From Desertimonas flava (GTDB lineage Bacteria > Actinomycetota > Acidimicrobiia > Acidimicrobiales > Ilumatobacteraceae): a stretch of DNA of 64,000 nt. The stretch covers positions 1-64,000 of the forward strand of contig NZ_QKYK01000031.1 of the NCBI RefSeq assembly GCF_003426815.1. Direction: 5' to 3'. This document shows, piece by piece, positions 7,681 through 15,303 of the stretch. A program made the position numbers and the translations under genes. The notes beneath the pieces are model-generated. The model ran no database searches and was not told where the DNA came from. It was given only the letters and a program-made list of their open reading frames with translations. The stretch's first letter is position 1. Each line of letters starts with the position of its first letter.

Positions 7681-8660
7681 GACGACCCGCCCCACTCGAT
7701 GATGGTGCTCGCCGCGGTCATCCCCGCGCCGAAGCCGACGAGGAGCACGAGGTCGCCTTCACTGACGCGGCCGGCGTCGAGGGCGTCGGCGAGCGCGAGG
7801 GGAATCGACGCCGACGACGTGTTGCCGGTGCGGTCGAGGACGACCGCGGCGCGATCCATGTCGATGCCGAGCCGGTCGCACGCCGCCTTGATGATCCGGG
7901 CGTTCGCCTGGTGGGGCACGACGAGCTTGATGTCGTCGGCCGTGACACCAGCGGCCTTCATCGACTTCTCCGCCGAGTCGACCATGATGCGCACGGCGCG
8001 GCGGAAGACCTCCTTGCCCTCCATCTTCATCACGTCGCCGGTCTCGCAGTAGAGGTACTCCTCGGCGCTGCCGTCGGCGTCGAGGTCCCAGCCCCGCAGC
8101 TGGCCACGACCTTCGACCGCCTCGAGGACCACCGCCCCCGACCCGTCACCGAACAGCACCGCCGTGTTGCGGTCCTGCCAGTCGGTGATCCGGGACAGCG
8201 TGTCGGTCCCGATGACGAGGATGCGCTCGGACCCCATGGCGATCAGGCCGTGGGCGACGACCATCGCGTAGGTGAAGCCCGAGCAGGCGGCGTTGATGTC
8301 GAACGCGCCGCACCGCAGGCCGAGGCCCTGCTGGACGGTGGCCGACGTGGCGGGCACGGCGCGATCGGGCGTGGTGGTGGACAGCACGATCGCGTCGATC
8401 TGGTGTGGCTCGAGTCCGGCCATCTCGATCGCCTGGCGCCCGGCCGCGATCGAGAGGGACGCCGTGCTCCCGTCGACGTCAGGGGCGCCGCGGAAGCCGA
8501 TGATGTGGCGCTCGCGGATACCAGTGCGCTCGACGATCCACTCGTCGCTCGTGTCCAACCCTGTGTCGCGGAGGTCGTCGTTGGTGAGCACCCGTTCCGG
8601 TAGAGCGGTGCCCCAACCGGTGATCACCGCGCCCCGCGTCGATCCTGGTACCGAAGGCAT
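7677..8660 (-). CDS. fabH: beta-ketoacyl-ACP synthase III (FabH)
   Basis: 327 residues. It starts chain synthesis by condensing an acyl-CoA with malonyl-ACP. The Cys-His-Asn triad is Cys126 (DINAACSGFTYAM), His250 (VPHQANARI) and Asn280 (GNTSSASIP); the C-terminal GFGAGMT loop is present. In actinobacteria FabH commonly prefers branched short acyl-CoAs, but substrate choice is not readable here. A TAGTCT box 7 nt before the ATG suggests its own leaderless promoter although fabD ends only 54 nt upstream. Its last codons (SS, TGA) abut the 101-bp repeats. Confidence 0.94.
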   Translation of the reverse strand: MPSVPGSTRGAVITGWGTALPERVLTNDDLRDTGLDTSDEWIVERTGIRERHIIGFRGAPDVDGSTASLSIAAGRQAIEMAGLEPHQIDAIVLSTTTPDRAVPATSATVQQGLGLRCGAFDINAACSGFTYAMVVAHGLIAMGSERILVIGTDTLSRITDWQDRNTAVLFGDGSGAVVLEAVEGRGQLRGWDLDADGSAEEYLYCETGDVMKMEGKEVFRRAVRIMVDSAEKSMKAAGVTADDIKLVVPHQANARIIKAACDRLGIDMDRAAVVLDRTGNTSSASIPLALADALDAGRVSEGDLVLLVGFGAGMTAASTIIEWGGSS

Positions 8661-8667
8661 GGGGCTG

Positions 8668-8673
8668 AGACTA
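8668..8673 (-). promoter_or_regulatory. -10 box (TAGTCT) for fabH
   Basis: On the minus strand TAGTCT ends 7 nt before the fabH ATG. This would allow fabH and the downstream genes to be transcribed separately from fabD. Confidence 0.45.
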
Positions 8674-8714
8674 TGTCGAACGGGGCGGTCGGCAATGCGA
8701 ATGTCCCACGGCGC

Positions 8715-9902
8715 CTACGCGGTCCGGAGCCAAGCCACGGGCTGGCGGACGGTGAGACGCTCGGTGTCGACGGCGATGTAGCTCTGCAGCACGCCGGCGA
8801 AGGGCGACACCACCTCCTGGTCGCCGACGTGCCCGAGCACGGTGCCGACCTCGATGGACGCCCCGTCGTCGATGCCCGCGGCTCTGGCGAACACGCCGGC
8901 TGACGGGCTGACGACGAGCCGCTCGCTGGCGAAGAGGTGCTCGCCCTCGACGCGTGCCGGCGGGGTGGGGATGTCGATGCGCAGGAACTCGATCAGCTTG
9001 TCGAGATCCTCGGGCGTGGCGACCGAGATCGTGCGGGCGCCGGTGGCCGTGCGCTTGGCCATCCCGGTGAGCACGCCGCCCGGGCCGAGTTCGATGAACT
9101 GGGTGACACCGAGGTCGACCAGCTCGAGCAGCGACTGCTTCCAGCGCACCGGTGACGACAGCTGCGCCGACAGGAGGCTGGCCCACTCGGAGCCGTCGCG
9201 GTGGGGGAGGGCGTCGACGTTGGAGATGACGGGGACCTCGGCGTCGCGGGGCGCAGCTGCGGCGATGGCACTGCGGAGGCGATCGCGGGCGCTGATCATG
9301 AACGGCGTGTGGAACGCGCCAGACACTTGCAGCGGCATCACCTTCTTGGCCCCGAGGTCCTTGGCGTGCACCCCGGCGGCGGCGACGCCGTCGTGCGAAC
9401 CGGCGATGACCACCTGCCCCGGGGCGTTGTAGTTGGCGACCCACACGTCGGCGTCGGCGCGGCGGCAGGCGACGTCGACCTGGTCGTCGTCGAGGCCGAG
9501 CACCGCGGCCATCGTGCCGGGGTGTTCGATGCCGGCGTCGTGCATGGCGTCGGCGCGGGCGGCGACGAGGCGGACGCCGTCCTCGAAACCGAGGGCGCCG
9601 GTGGCCGTGAGGGCGGTGTACTCACCGAGGCTGTGGCCGGCGCAGAAGCTCGGCTCGATGCCGAGGCGCTCTGCGGCGTCGAGCACCATGAGGCTGGAGA
9701 CGAACGTGGTGAGCTGGGCGTTGCGGGTGTCCCTCAACTCGTCGGCGTCGGCATCCAGCAACAAGCGGGCGACATCGCGGCCGTCGATCTCCTTGGCGAT
9801 CTCGCTGGCCTCTTCGACGAGCTCCCAGCTCTCGTGCTCCTGCCAGGGCCGGCCCATCCCGGGGCGTTGCGATCCCTGGCCTGGGAACGTGAAAGCGAGC
9901 AT
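8715..9902 (-). CDS. fabD: malonyl-CoA:ACP transacylase (FabD) with C-terminal biotinyl/lipoyl-like barrel
   Basis: 395 residues. Residues 1-300 are a FabD acyltransferase: TFPGQGSQ at the N-terminus, Ser91 in GHSLGE and His198 in GAFHTP, with the late motif ELGPGGVLTGM. It loads malonate onto ACP. Residues 322-395 add a domain not normal for FabD: VSPSAGVFARA, GTVLGHVGD and VVSPFAGVL form the two-hairpin pattern of a biotinyl/lipoyl barrel, but the hairpin that would present the modified lysine has SPFAG and no lysine, so it is unlikely to be biotinylated. The frame is open far upstream; MLAFTFPGQG and the TACCCT box 7 nt before it fix the start. Confidence 0.9.
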   Translation of the reverse strand: MLAFTFPGQGSQRPGMGRPWQEHESWELVEEASEIAKEIDGRDVARLLLDADADELRDTRNAQLTTFVSSLMVLDAAERLGIEPSFCAGHSLGEYTALTATGALGFEDGVRLVAARADAMHDAGIEHPGTMAAVLGLDDDQVDVACRRADADVWVANYNAPGQVVIAGSHDGVAAAGVHAKDLGAKKVMPLQVSGAFHTPFMISARDRLRSAIAAAAPRDAEVPVISNVDALPHRDGSEWASLLSAQLSSPVRWKQSLLELVDLGVTQFIELGPGGVLTGMAKRTATGARTISVATPEDLDKLIEFLRIDIPTPPARVEGEHLFASERLVVSPSAGVFARAAGIDDGASIEVGTVLGHVGDQEVVSPFAGVLQSYIAVDTERLTVRQPVAWLRTA

Positions 9903-9909
9903 TGCCGGA

Positions 9910-9915
9910 AGGGTA
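9910..9915 (-). promoter_or_regulatory. -10 box (TACCCT) for fabD
   Basis: On the minus strand TACCCT ends 7 nt before the fabD ATG at 9902, the expected geometry for a leaderless mRNA and probably the main promoter of the fab cluster. Confidence 0.5.
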
Positions 9916-9989
9916 GACGCACCGACCGGTCGGGATCGCAAACCTCTCTGCCAGTGCCGCTCTCGATGCTCGGTCGCACCGTGCATGAG

Positions 9990-10013
9990 ATACTCGCAAA
10001 AACCGAGTATGGT
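9990..10013 (+). promoter_or_regulatory. operator-like palindrome overlapping a -10 box
   Basis: ATACTCG (9990-9996) and CGAGTAT (10004-10010) form a 7-bp inverted repeat around an AT-rich CAAAAAC spacer. The right arm runs into TATGGT (10008-10013), a possible -10 box 6 nt before the ATG at 10020. A regulator bound here would block transcription of the ATPase gene; it lies 88 nt from the fabD start and could touch that promoter region as well. The binding protein is unknown. Confidence 0.5.
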
Positions 10014-10019
10014 GTGGCG

Positions 10020-11120
10020 ATGGTCGAGCTCAGCCCGTTCCCGATCGGCGGGCCCCTCCGTCCCGACGAGGTGACCGGCCGCGAGGAGCTCGTCCGCGAC
10101 CTCTCCGAACGGCTGCTCGCCCGCCGCGTGACGGCCCTGCTCGGCCCTCGCCGTTACGGCAAGACGAGCGTGCTGCGCAAGGTGGCGGCCGACCTCGCCG
10201 GCGTCGGCCCAGAGACGGTATGGATCGACCTCTACGGCCTGTCGTCGATGGCCGACCTCGCCGGCCGGCTCGACGAAGGACTCGCCCAGACCCGGGGCAA
10301 GCTGCGCCGGGCGATCGCCTCGATGGCCGAGAGCATGTCGCTCAAGCTCGGCGCGGTCACCGTGGAGTTCACCCGCAACCGCCTCAGCCGGCCCGACGCC
10401 ATCCTCGTCGCCCGGCCGCTGCTGCAGCTGCTCGTCAAGGCCGCCGAGCGTCACGACCTGTTGCTCGTCCTCGACGAGTTCTCCGGCGTCACCCGCGTCG
10501 ATGGCGCCGCCGCCCTGCTGCGCACCGGCCTCCAGCACCACTACCGCGACCTCAGCATCGTGTTCGCCGGCTCCGAGCCGTCGATGATGCGGGCGCTGTT
10601 CACCGACCGCGCCGAGCCCTTCTTCGGCCAGGCCGAGCTGCTGGAAATCGGCCCGATGGCCGACAGCGCCGTCGCCAGCATCGTCGTCGACGGGTTCGAC
10701 CGCACCGGCCGCGACGTCGGTGAGATCGACCAGCGCATCGTGGCGATGGCGCAAGGACACCCCTACCGTGCGATGGAGCTCGCCGACGCGCTGTGGCGCT
10801 GCACCGAACCCGGCGCCACCGCCGACGACGCCGGGTGGGAGCTCGCCCTCCAGTCGGTGCGCGCCGGCGTGGCCGTCGGCAGTGAGGCGTTGTTCCAGGC
10901 CCTGCCGCTCGGCTCACAGCGGGTGCTGCGGGCGATCGCCACCGACGGCAAGGCGTACGGCGCTACCGCCGAGGTGCTCGGCCTTGCCGCCGGCACTGCC
11001 CGCACGGCGATCCACGCGCTGGTCGGTGAGGGCCATCTCGACCGGCGTGACGGCAAGCTCGTGCTCACCGACCCGATGTTCGCCGACTGGATCCGCCAGC
11101 GCTTTCCCGGCCCCACCTGA
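10020..11120 (+). CDS. AAA-type ATPase with C-terminal winged helix (archaeal-type STAND-like ATPase)
   Basis: 366 residues. Walker A GPRRYGKTS (42-50) and Walker B LLLVLDEFSG (146-155) are clear, followed by a sensor-like IVFAGSEPSMM and a C-terminal region (from about 290) in which SQRVLRAIATDG and AALGLA-type helices suggest a winged-helix DNA-binding domain. This is the organisation of the ATPases related to the archaeal family (PF01637), often next to DUF234-like domains. Cellular role unknown; such ATPases occur in mobile or regulatory settings. The ATG at 10020 was chosen because it follows a -10-like box and palindrome; a GTG at 10014 is the alternative. Confidence 0.75.
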   Translation: MVELSPFPIGGPLRPDEVTGREELVRDLSERLLARRVTALLGPRRYGKTSVLRKVAADLAGVGPETVWIDLYGLSSMADLAGRLDEGLAQTRGKLRRAIASMAESMSLKLGAVTVEFTRNRLSRPDAILVARPLLQLLVKAAERHDLLLVLDEFSGVTRVDGAAALLRTGLQHHYRDLSIVFAGSEPSMMRALFTDRAEPFFGQAELLEIGPMADSAVASIVVDGFDRTGRDVGEIDQRIVAMAQGHPYRAMELADALWRCTEPGATADDAGWELALQSVRAGVAVGSEALFQALPLGSQRVLRAIATDGKAYGATAEVLGLAAGTARTAIHALVGEGHLDRRDGKLVLTDPMFADWIRQRFPGPT

Positions 11121-11169
11121 GCCATCGGGGAGCGATCGGCCACCACCGACCGGTACCATCGGACGCCCA

Positions 11170-11246
11170 GCCCCGGTATCCCAATTGGCAGAGGAAGCGG
11201 ATTCAAAACCCGCACAGTGTGGGTTCGAGTCCCACCCGGGGCACCA
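11170..11246 (+). tRNA. tRNA-Leu(CAA)-like gene with short variable loop and encoded CCA
   Basis: A full cloverleaf can be drawn: acceptor GCCCCGG/CCGGGGC, A73, encoded CCA; D stem TCCC/AGGA with loop AATTGGCAG; anticodon stem GCGGA/CCCGC with an A.C mismatch at the loop-closing pair; loop TTCAAAA with anticodon CAA at 11214-11216; T stem GTGGG/CCCAC with TTCGAGT. The anticodon reads Leu codon TTG, and A73 fits leucine, but the variable loop is only ACAGT (5 nt) whereas normal leucine tRNAs are class II with a long arm. It may be an atypical or element-borne tRNA. A second copy of its 3' half lies at 12167-12214. Confidence 0.8.
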
Positions 11247-11261
11247 ACGGAGACTTCTCGC

Positions 11262-12032
11262 TCAGCACTTTGGGCCCACCACCTGATCGAGGATCGCAAC
11301 GTCGGCACGCTTGGCCACCGACACCGTCCAGGCGTTCATCCGGCGAGTGCCGACGCTGATTCGCTCGCACCCGTCGACGAACAACTGCCTGATGTCCGCG
11401 GAGCGATTGGAGAACAGGTAGCGGGGATACTCGTACGTCTTCCCGTTCGCCCCGCGCACGCGATTCGTTCCGCGCCAACCGTCGCTGTGGATGAGGCCGC
11501 GGACGAACTGTCCCGGCGCCGCCTCGAGGGCGAGGTGACGTTGCCACTCGGTGAGCTCGATCAGGCGCGTGTGCTTCACGCCGCCTCTTCCGTGGGGCAG
11601 CAAACATGGCCAGTGGTGCCAGCTGTCGCTGAGCTCCGTGCACCCGGTACGCGGCAGGCGGCGCACCTGCGCCTCGGGTCGCACGGTCACGATCGCCAGC
11701 TCGCACTCGTCCATCACGCCCGGGTAGTCGTCGCAGCATGTGATGCGCAGCCGGAAGCTCCGCTTCACCGCACTGATGCAACCGTCGCCGAGGTACTGGC
11801 CGAGCAGGTATGCGTAGGCGCTCGGGTCGAGCGAAGCCGGGTCGATGCACTCGCCGCGGTACGTCGGTCGGCCGAGGCGCGACGCCCCCCGTTCTGCCAC
11901 CAGCGAGGAGCCGACTCGCAGCCAGGCGACGACCGTGGTCCGGCTGATCCCCAGCTCGCTGGCGATCGAGTCCGGCGACCGCCCCGTTCGTTCAAGCGCC
12001 AGCGCCTGGGCGACGATCGCGTCGGAGTACAT
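11262..12032 (-). CDS. HTH plus LAGLIDADG homing endonuclease
   Basis: 256 residues from the ATG at 12032 (a TTG six codons earlier is possible). The first 40 residues look like a helix-turn-helix (SIASELGISRTTVVAWL). Two LAGLIDADG motifs follow, YLLGQYLGDGCI and FVRGLIHSDGW, each ending in the metal-binding Asp, about 100 residues apart as in single-chain homing endonucleases. The gene runs convergently toward the tRNA and sits exactly between that tRNA and a partial copy of its 3' half, so its target is plausibly the tRNA sequence (inference). No intron or intein splice features were seen around it. Confidence 0.8.
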   Translation of the reverse strand: MYSDAIVAQALALERTGRSPDSIASELGISRTTVVAWLRVGSSLVAERGASRLGRPTYRGECIDPASLDPSAYAYLLGQYLGDGCISAVKRSFRLRITCCDDYPGVMDECELAIVTVRPEAQVRRLPRTGCTELSDSWHHWPCLLPHGRGGVKHTRLIELTEWQRHLALEAAPGQFVRGLIHSDGWRGTNRVRGANGKTYEYPRYLFSNRSADIRQLFVDGCERISVGTRRMNAWTVSVAKRADVAILDQVVGPKC

Positions 12033-12091
12033 GGGTCCCAGTGTGACCAAGGGGTGTAGCAGTCGACCGGAGTCGAGGGCCGGCGGGGTGC

Positions 12092-12163
12092 TCAGTCGAC
12101 ACGACGTCGAGACCGAGTCCCAGCGCGATGGGGATCTGGATCGGGTCGAACGTCACGTAGCGC
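12092..12163 (-). pseudogene. fragment of a vapC toxin gene 3' end
   Basis: On the minus strand this stretch reads RYVTFDPIQIPIALGLGLDV, nearly the same as the last residues of the intact VapC at 14905-15303 (HYVTFDPIQIPVALGLGFDV). About 30 bases in the middle are identical. The stop is displaced by a base change in length, and no upstream PIN domain remains; tRNA-derived sequence begins directly upstream instead. It is a duplicated remnant left at a recombination junction. Confidence 0.7.
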
Positions 12164-12166
12164 ACG

Positions 12167-12214
12167 GAGCGGATCCACAACCCGCACAGTGTGGGTTCGA
12201 GTCCCACCGGGCAC
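12167..12214 (+). repeat. duplicated tRNA 3' half (tRNA pseudogene, att-like)
   Basis: From the anticodon stem (AGCGGAT) through the variable loop and T arm this repeats the tRNA at 11170-11246. Thirty bases from AACCCGCACAGTG onward (12179-12208) are identical; the anticodon loop differs (TCCACAA), and the acceptor strand is shortened to CGGGCAC. The D arm is absent. It bounds a segment of about 1 kb that contains the homing endonuclease gene, as the second copy of an integration site would. Confidence 0.75.
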
Positions 12215-12274
12215 GGGCGCCATTGCTCCGCCCAGTTCTGAGGATCGGCCGACCGAGCCGGGACGGCTCCCGTG

Positions 12275-14779
12275 TCAACGCGTGGCGGGCAGCAGCTGTT
12301 GTGGCGCGGCCGTCACCGTGACGACGAACGACGCCGTGGTCTCATTGCCGCCGACGACCTGCGCGGGTGCCCGGCGGGTGTTCCGGAGGCCGGCGGGGCC
12401 GGCGAACGCGTCCGATGCCGTGCAGGTGACGGTCGTCGCACCGATGGCGAACAGACTCCCCGAAGGGGGAACGCATGTGACCGAAACGTCGCCGGCGATC
12501 GCGTCGTGGGCGGTGACCGTGAACTCGACGACCGCACCGTCTGGCCCGGTGGCGACCGCGTTGACCGACTGCGGCACGCTGATGTCGGGACCCGTGCTGT
12601 CGGTGACCGTGACGCTGAAACCTCCGGTGGCGACGTGGCCGGCGCTGTCGGTGGCCGTACAGGTGACGTCGGTGGTGCCGATGGCGAAGGTCGTGCCCGA
12701 GGCCGGCGAGCAGGCCGCCTCGAGGTCGCCGTCGACGTCGTCGGTCGCCGTGACGGAGAAGTCGACCACGGCGCCGCCCGGCCCCGTGGCCTCGACGGTG
12801 CGATCGGCCGGCAGCGTGAGCACTGGCGTGCCCTCGTCGACCACGGTGACGGTGAACTCGTCGGACGCTCGGTTGCCGGCCGCGTCGGTGGCCGAACAGC
12901 TGACCGTCGTGGAGCCCACCGGGAAGGAGGTGCCCGACGGCGGATCGCACATGGCCGTGACGTCGCCGTCGACGACGTCGGTGGCGATCGCCTCGAAGTC
13001 GACGGCGGCCCCGTCCGGCCCGGTGGCCGTGGCCTGGAGATCAGGCAGTGCGAGGTCCGGGGCCGTGGTGTCCTCGATCGTGACGCTGAAGTTGGACGTC
13101 GTCGTGTTCGCGTGGCTGTCCGTGGCGGTGCACGAGACGTCAGTGAATCCGATCGGGAACGTCGATCCGGTGACTGGCGTGCAGACCACCGGCACGGCAC
13201 CGTCGACGAGGTCGGTGGCGGTGGTCACCCAGTCGGCGACGGCGCCCGAGGGGCCGGTCGCTTCGAGCGAGATGTCGGTGGGGACGTCGAGAGCGGGGGC
13301 TGTGGTGTCGACGATCGTGATGCCGAACGAGTCGTCGACGGAGTTGCCCGAGCCGTCCGTTGCCGAGCAGGTCACGGTGACCAGACCGAGGGCGTGTGTC
13401 GAGCCGACCACGGGATTGCACGTGATGGTCGGACTGCCCAGGGCGTCGTCGGCGGTGACGTCGTAGTCGATCGCCGTGAGCGGTCCAGTCGCCTCGATGG
13501 CGAAGTCGGCGGGCACGTCGATCGTCGGCGGCGCCGAGTCGGTGACCGTGATCGTGAACGCGTCTGAGGCCGTGTTGCCGGCGGAATCGGTGACCGAGCA
13601 GTTGATCGTGACCGGTCCGAGCGGGTGAGACGTGCCCGAGAGCGGGGCACAGGCTGGAGTGAGGACACCGTCCACCGCATCGAACGCGGGCAGGACGGTA
13701 TACGTGATCTCCGTCGACGAGCCCGTCGCCTCAATGGTGGAGTCGTTGGGCAGGAAGAGTCGCGGCGGCGTGTCCAGCACGGTGATCCGGAACGTGTCGC
13801 TGCCGGTGTTGCCGGCGCCGTCTGTGGCGCTGCAGGTGACGATCGTCGAGCCGATGGGGAAGACCGTGCCCGACGTGCGGTCGCACGTGGCGGTGAGGGG
13901 TGACGTCACGGCGTCGGTCGCCGTCGCAGCCGCGAACGTCACGGTCGCGCCTGCGGCCGAGGTCGCCGACACCGCCGTGTCGCCGGGGGCGGTGACAACG
14001 GGCGGGTCGTCGTCGACGACGGTGACCGTGAAGGTCGCCGTCCCCACGCCGCTCGCGTCGTCGGTCGCGGTGCACGCGACCGTCGTGGTGCCGACGGGGA
14101 ACGCAGAACCCGACGCCGGAGCGCACGATTGCGACACGATGGATCCGTTGTCGGAGGCAGTAGCGGTGTAGGTCACCCGGGCCGTGGCCAGCCCGGTATC
14201 GGTGCCCACGGTGATCGGTGCCGGCACTTGCCAGACCGGAACCGGATCGGAGGCGATCGTGTAGTCGTACGTCAGGGTGATGGTGCCGCTCAGGCTGATC
14301 GTCGCACCCCACGGGAACGTTCCCGACTGGCCGGACACGACGCCGGTCAACGCGCTGGGCGAGTAGGTCCCGCTGCCGGCCTCGCCGGCGACCGTCGCCG
14401 AACCCGAGAAGGCCAGAGCGACGCTGCCGTCCCTCGTGTCGAAGGGCGTCGTGTCCTGTCGTCCCGCGTACGACAACACGGCATTTGCGCCGTAGTTGCC
14501 CGAGCCGACCACGGAGCCGGTCAGGTCCCACGAGACGGTCGTGCTGTTGAGCGTGCCGAGCGCGCTGTTGAAGCGAGTGAACGTCGGCGAGGTGGAGAAG
14601 ATGGTCTGCGTGGCGCCAGACGTGAAGCCACCGGCCGACTCGCTGACGTTGACCGTCACCGACTGAGGGGTGGTCGTGTCTGCAGCGGCCGGTTGCGGCG
14701 CGCCGAGCGTCGACACGCTGACCGGCAGGGCACATAGGCCGATCACCATCAGCCAGCGTCCGATCAAAGCTCGCGTCAT
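12275..14779 (-). CDS. secreted protein with eight HYR (Ig-like) repeats
   Basis: 834 residues. The N-terminus is a signal peptide (MTRALIGRWLMVIGLCALPV...PAAAD, likely cleavage near residue 34). A first domain to about residue 190 is rich in Thr, Ser and Gly with no recognised family. Then eight units of about 80 residues each end with patterns such as TFTVTVVDDDPPVV or NFSVTIEDTTAPDL and contain a Cys pair in C.P.SG..FP.G.T.V.C.ATD, the HYR module associated with adhesion. There is no LPXTG motif or C-terminal membrane helix, so attachment to the cell is unclear. GGAGGA precedes the ATG by 4-5 nt. It is 125 nt from vapC and not obviously linked to it. Confidence 0.85.
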   Translation of the reverse strand: MTRALIGRWLMVIGLCALPVSVSTLGAPQPAAADTTTPQSVTVNVSESAGGFTSGATQTIFSTSPTFTRFNSALGTLNSTTVSWDLTGSVVGSGNYGANAVLSYAGRQDTTPFDTRDGSVALAFSGSATVAGEAGSGTYSPSALTGVVSGQSGTFPWGATISLSGTITLTYDYTIASDPVPVWQVPAPITVGTDTGLATARVTYTATASDNGSIVSQSCAPASGSAFPVGTTTVACTATDDASGVGTATFTVTVVDDDPPVVTAPGDTAVSATSAAGATVTFAAATATDAVTSPLTATCDRTSGTVFPIGSTIVTCSATDGAGNTGSDTFRITVLDTPPRLFLPNDSTIEATGSSTEITYTVLPAFDAVDGVLTPACAPLSGTSHPLGPVTINCSVTDSAGNTASDAFTITVTDSAPPTIDVPADFAIEATGPLTAIDYDVTADDALGSPTITCNPVVGSTHALGLVTVTCSATDGSGNSVDDSFGITIVDTTAPALDVPTDISLEATGPSGAVADWVTTATDLVDGAVPVVCTPVTGSTFPIGFTDVSCTATDSHANTTTSNFSVTIEDTTAPDLALPDLQATATGPDGAAVDFEAIATDVVDGDVTAMCDPPSGTSFPVGSTTVSCSATDAAGNRASDEFTVTVVDEGTPVLTLPADRTVEATGPGGAVVDFSVTATDDVDGDLEAACSPASGTTFAIGTTDVTCTATDSAGHVATGGFSVTVTDSTGPDISVPQSVNAVATGPDGAVVEFTVTAHDAIAGDVSVTCVPPSGSLFAIGATTVTCTASDAFAGPAGLRNTRRAPAQVVGGNETTASFVVTVTAAPQQLLPATR

Positions 14780-14904
14780 GACTCCTCCATCTGTCCTGAG
14801 ACCTCAGCGTGCACGTGCATGGCTGCAACGTGACTGCAAGTCGCCCCGCCCGGGCGTCGACTCTACGTCGCGACTGGCTGAGGCTCCTGCTCCGGACTCG
14901 GGCG

Positions 14905-15303
14905 TCACGTGGAGGCGACGTCGAAGCCGAGGCCGAGGGCGACGGGGATCTGGATCGGGTCGAACGTCACGTAGTGGACGGGTCGTGGTAGTCGGACAGC
15001 CGCGGCGAGCTGGATCGCGTCGGCGAGGCGGATCGGCTGCTCGCGGAGCAAGGACGCCGCCGTGTCGAGGCCGCGCTGATCGACGGGGACGACGTGATAG
15101 CGGTCCCACTGGAGGCGGATGGCGTCCTCGAGATCGGTACGGAGGATCGCCTCGTCGGTGAGCTTGTCGATGACGGCAAGTGCCTCCGTCAGCGCGAGGG
15201 CGCTGACGCACGTCTCGTCGTCGAGCGCGGCCGCGGCGATCCGCCGCTCGGCCACGTCGACGTGCAAGGCGACGACCGCGCTCGTGTCGAAGAACGTCGT
15301 CAT
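14905..15303 (-). CDS. vapC: VapC-family PIN-domain ribonuclease toxin
   Basis: 132 residues, usual length. The four acidic residues of the PIN active site are visible: Asp6 (FFDTSAVV), Glu40 (ALTEAL), Asp95 (LADAIQLA) and Asp115 (TFDP). Such toxins cleave structured RNA, often tRNA. The ATG overlaps the antitoxin stop by ATGA. Its last 70 nt are duplicated, diverged, at 12092-12163 beside the tRNA remnant. The start is set by the overlap with vapB. Confidence 0.9.
   Translation of the reverse strand: MTTFFDTSAVVALHVDVAERRIAAAALDDETCVSALALTEALAVIDKLTDEAILRTDLEDAIRLQWDRYHVVPVDQRGLDTAASLLREQPIRLADAIQLAAAVRLPRPVHYVTFDPIQIPVALGLGFDVAST

Noticed and set aside
8715-10760. A 681-residue protein extending FabD upstream
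   Set aside because: The upstream part is the antisense of the ATPase gene, with arginine/histidine-rich shadow composition; the conserved FabD start is at 9902.
11170-12214. Group I intron inside the tRNA
   Set aside because: The first tRNA copy is complete and uninterrupted, and the second lacks the 5' half; no intron core was recognised.
12189-13567. Plus-strand Ser/Thr-rich repeat protein opposite the HYR gene
   Set aside because: Its repeats mirror the HYR repeats in antisense; there is no signal peptide, start signal or conserved Cys pattern.
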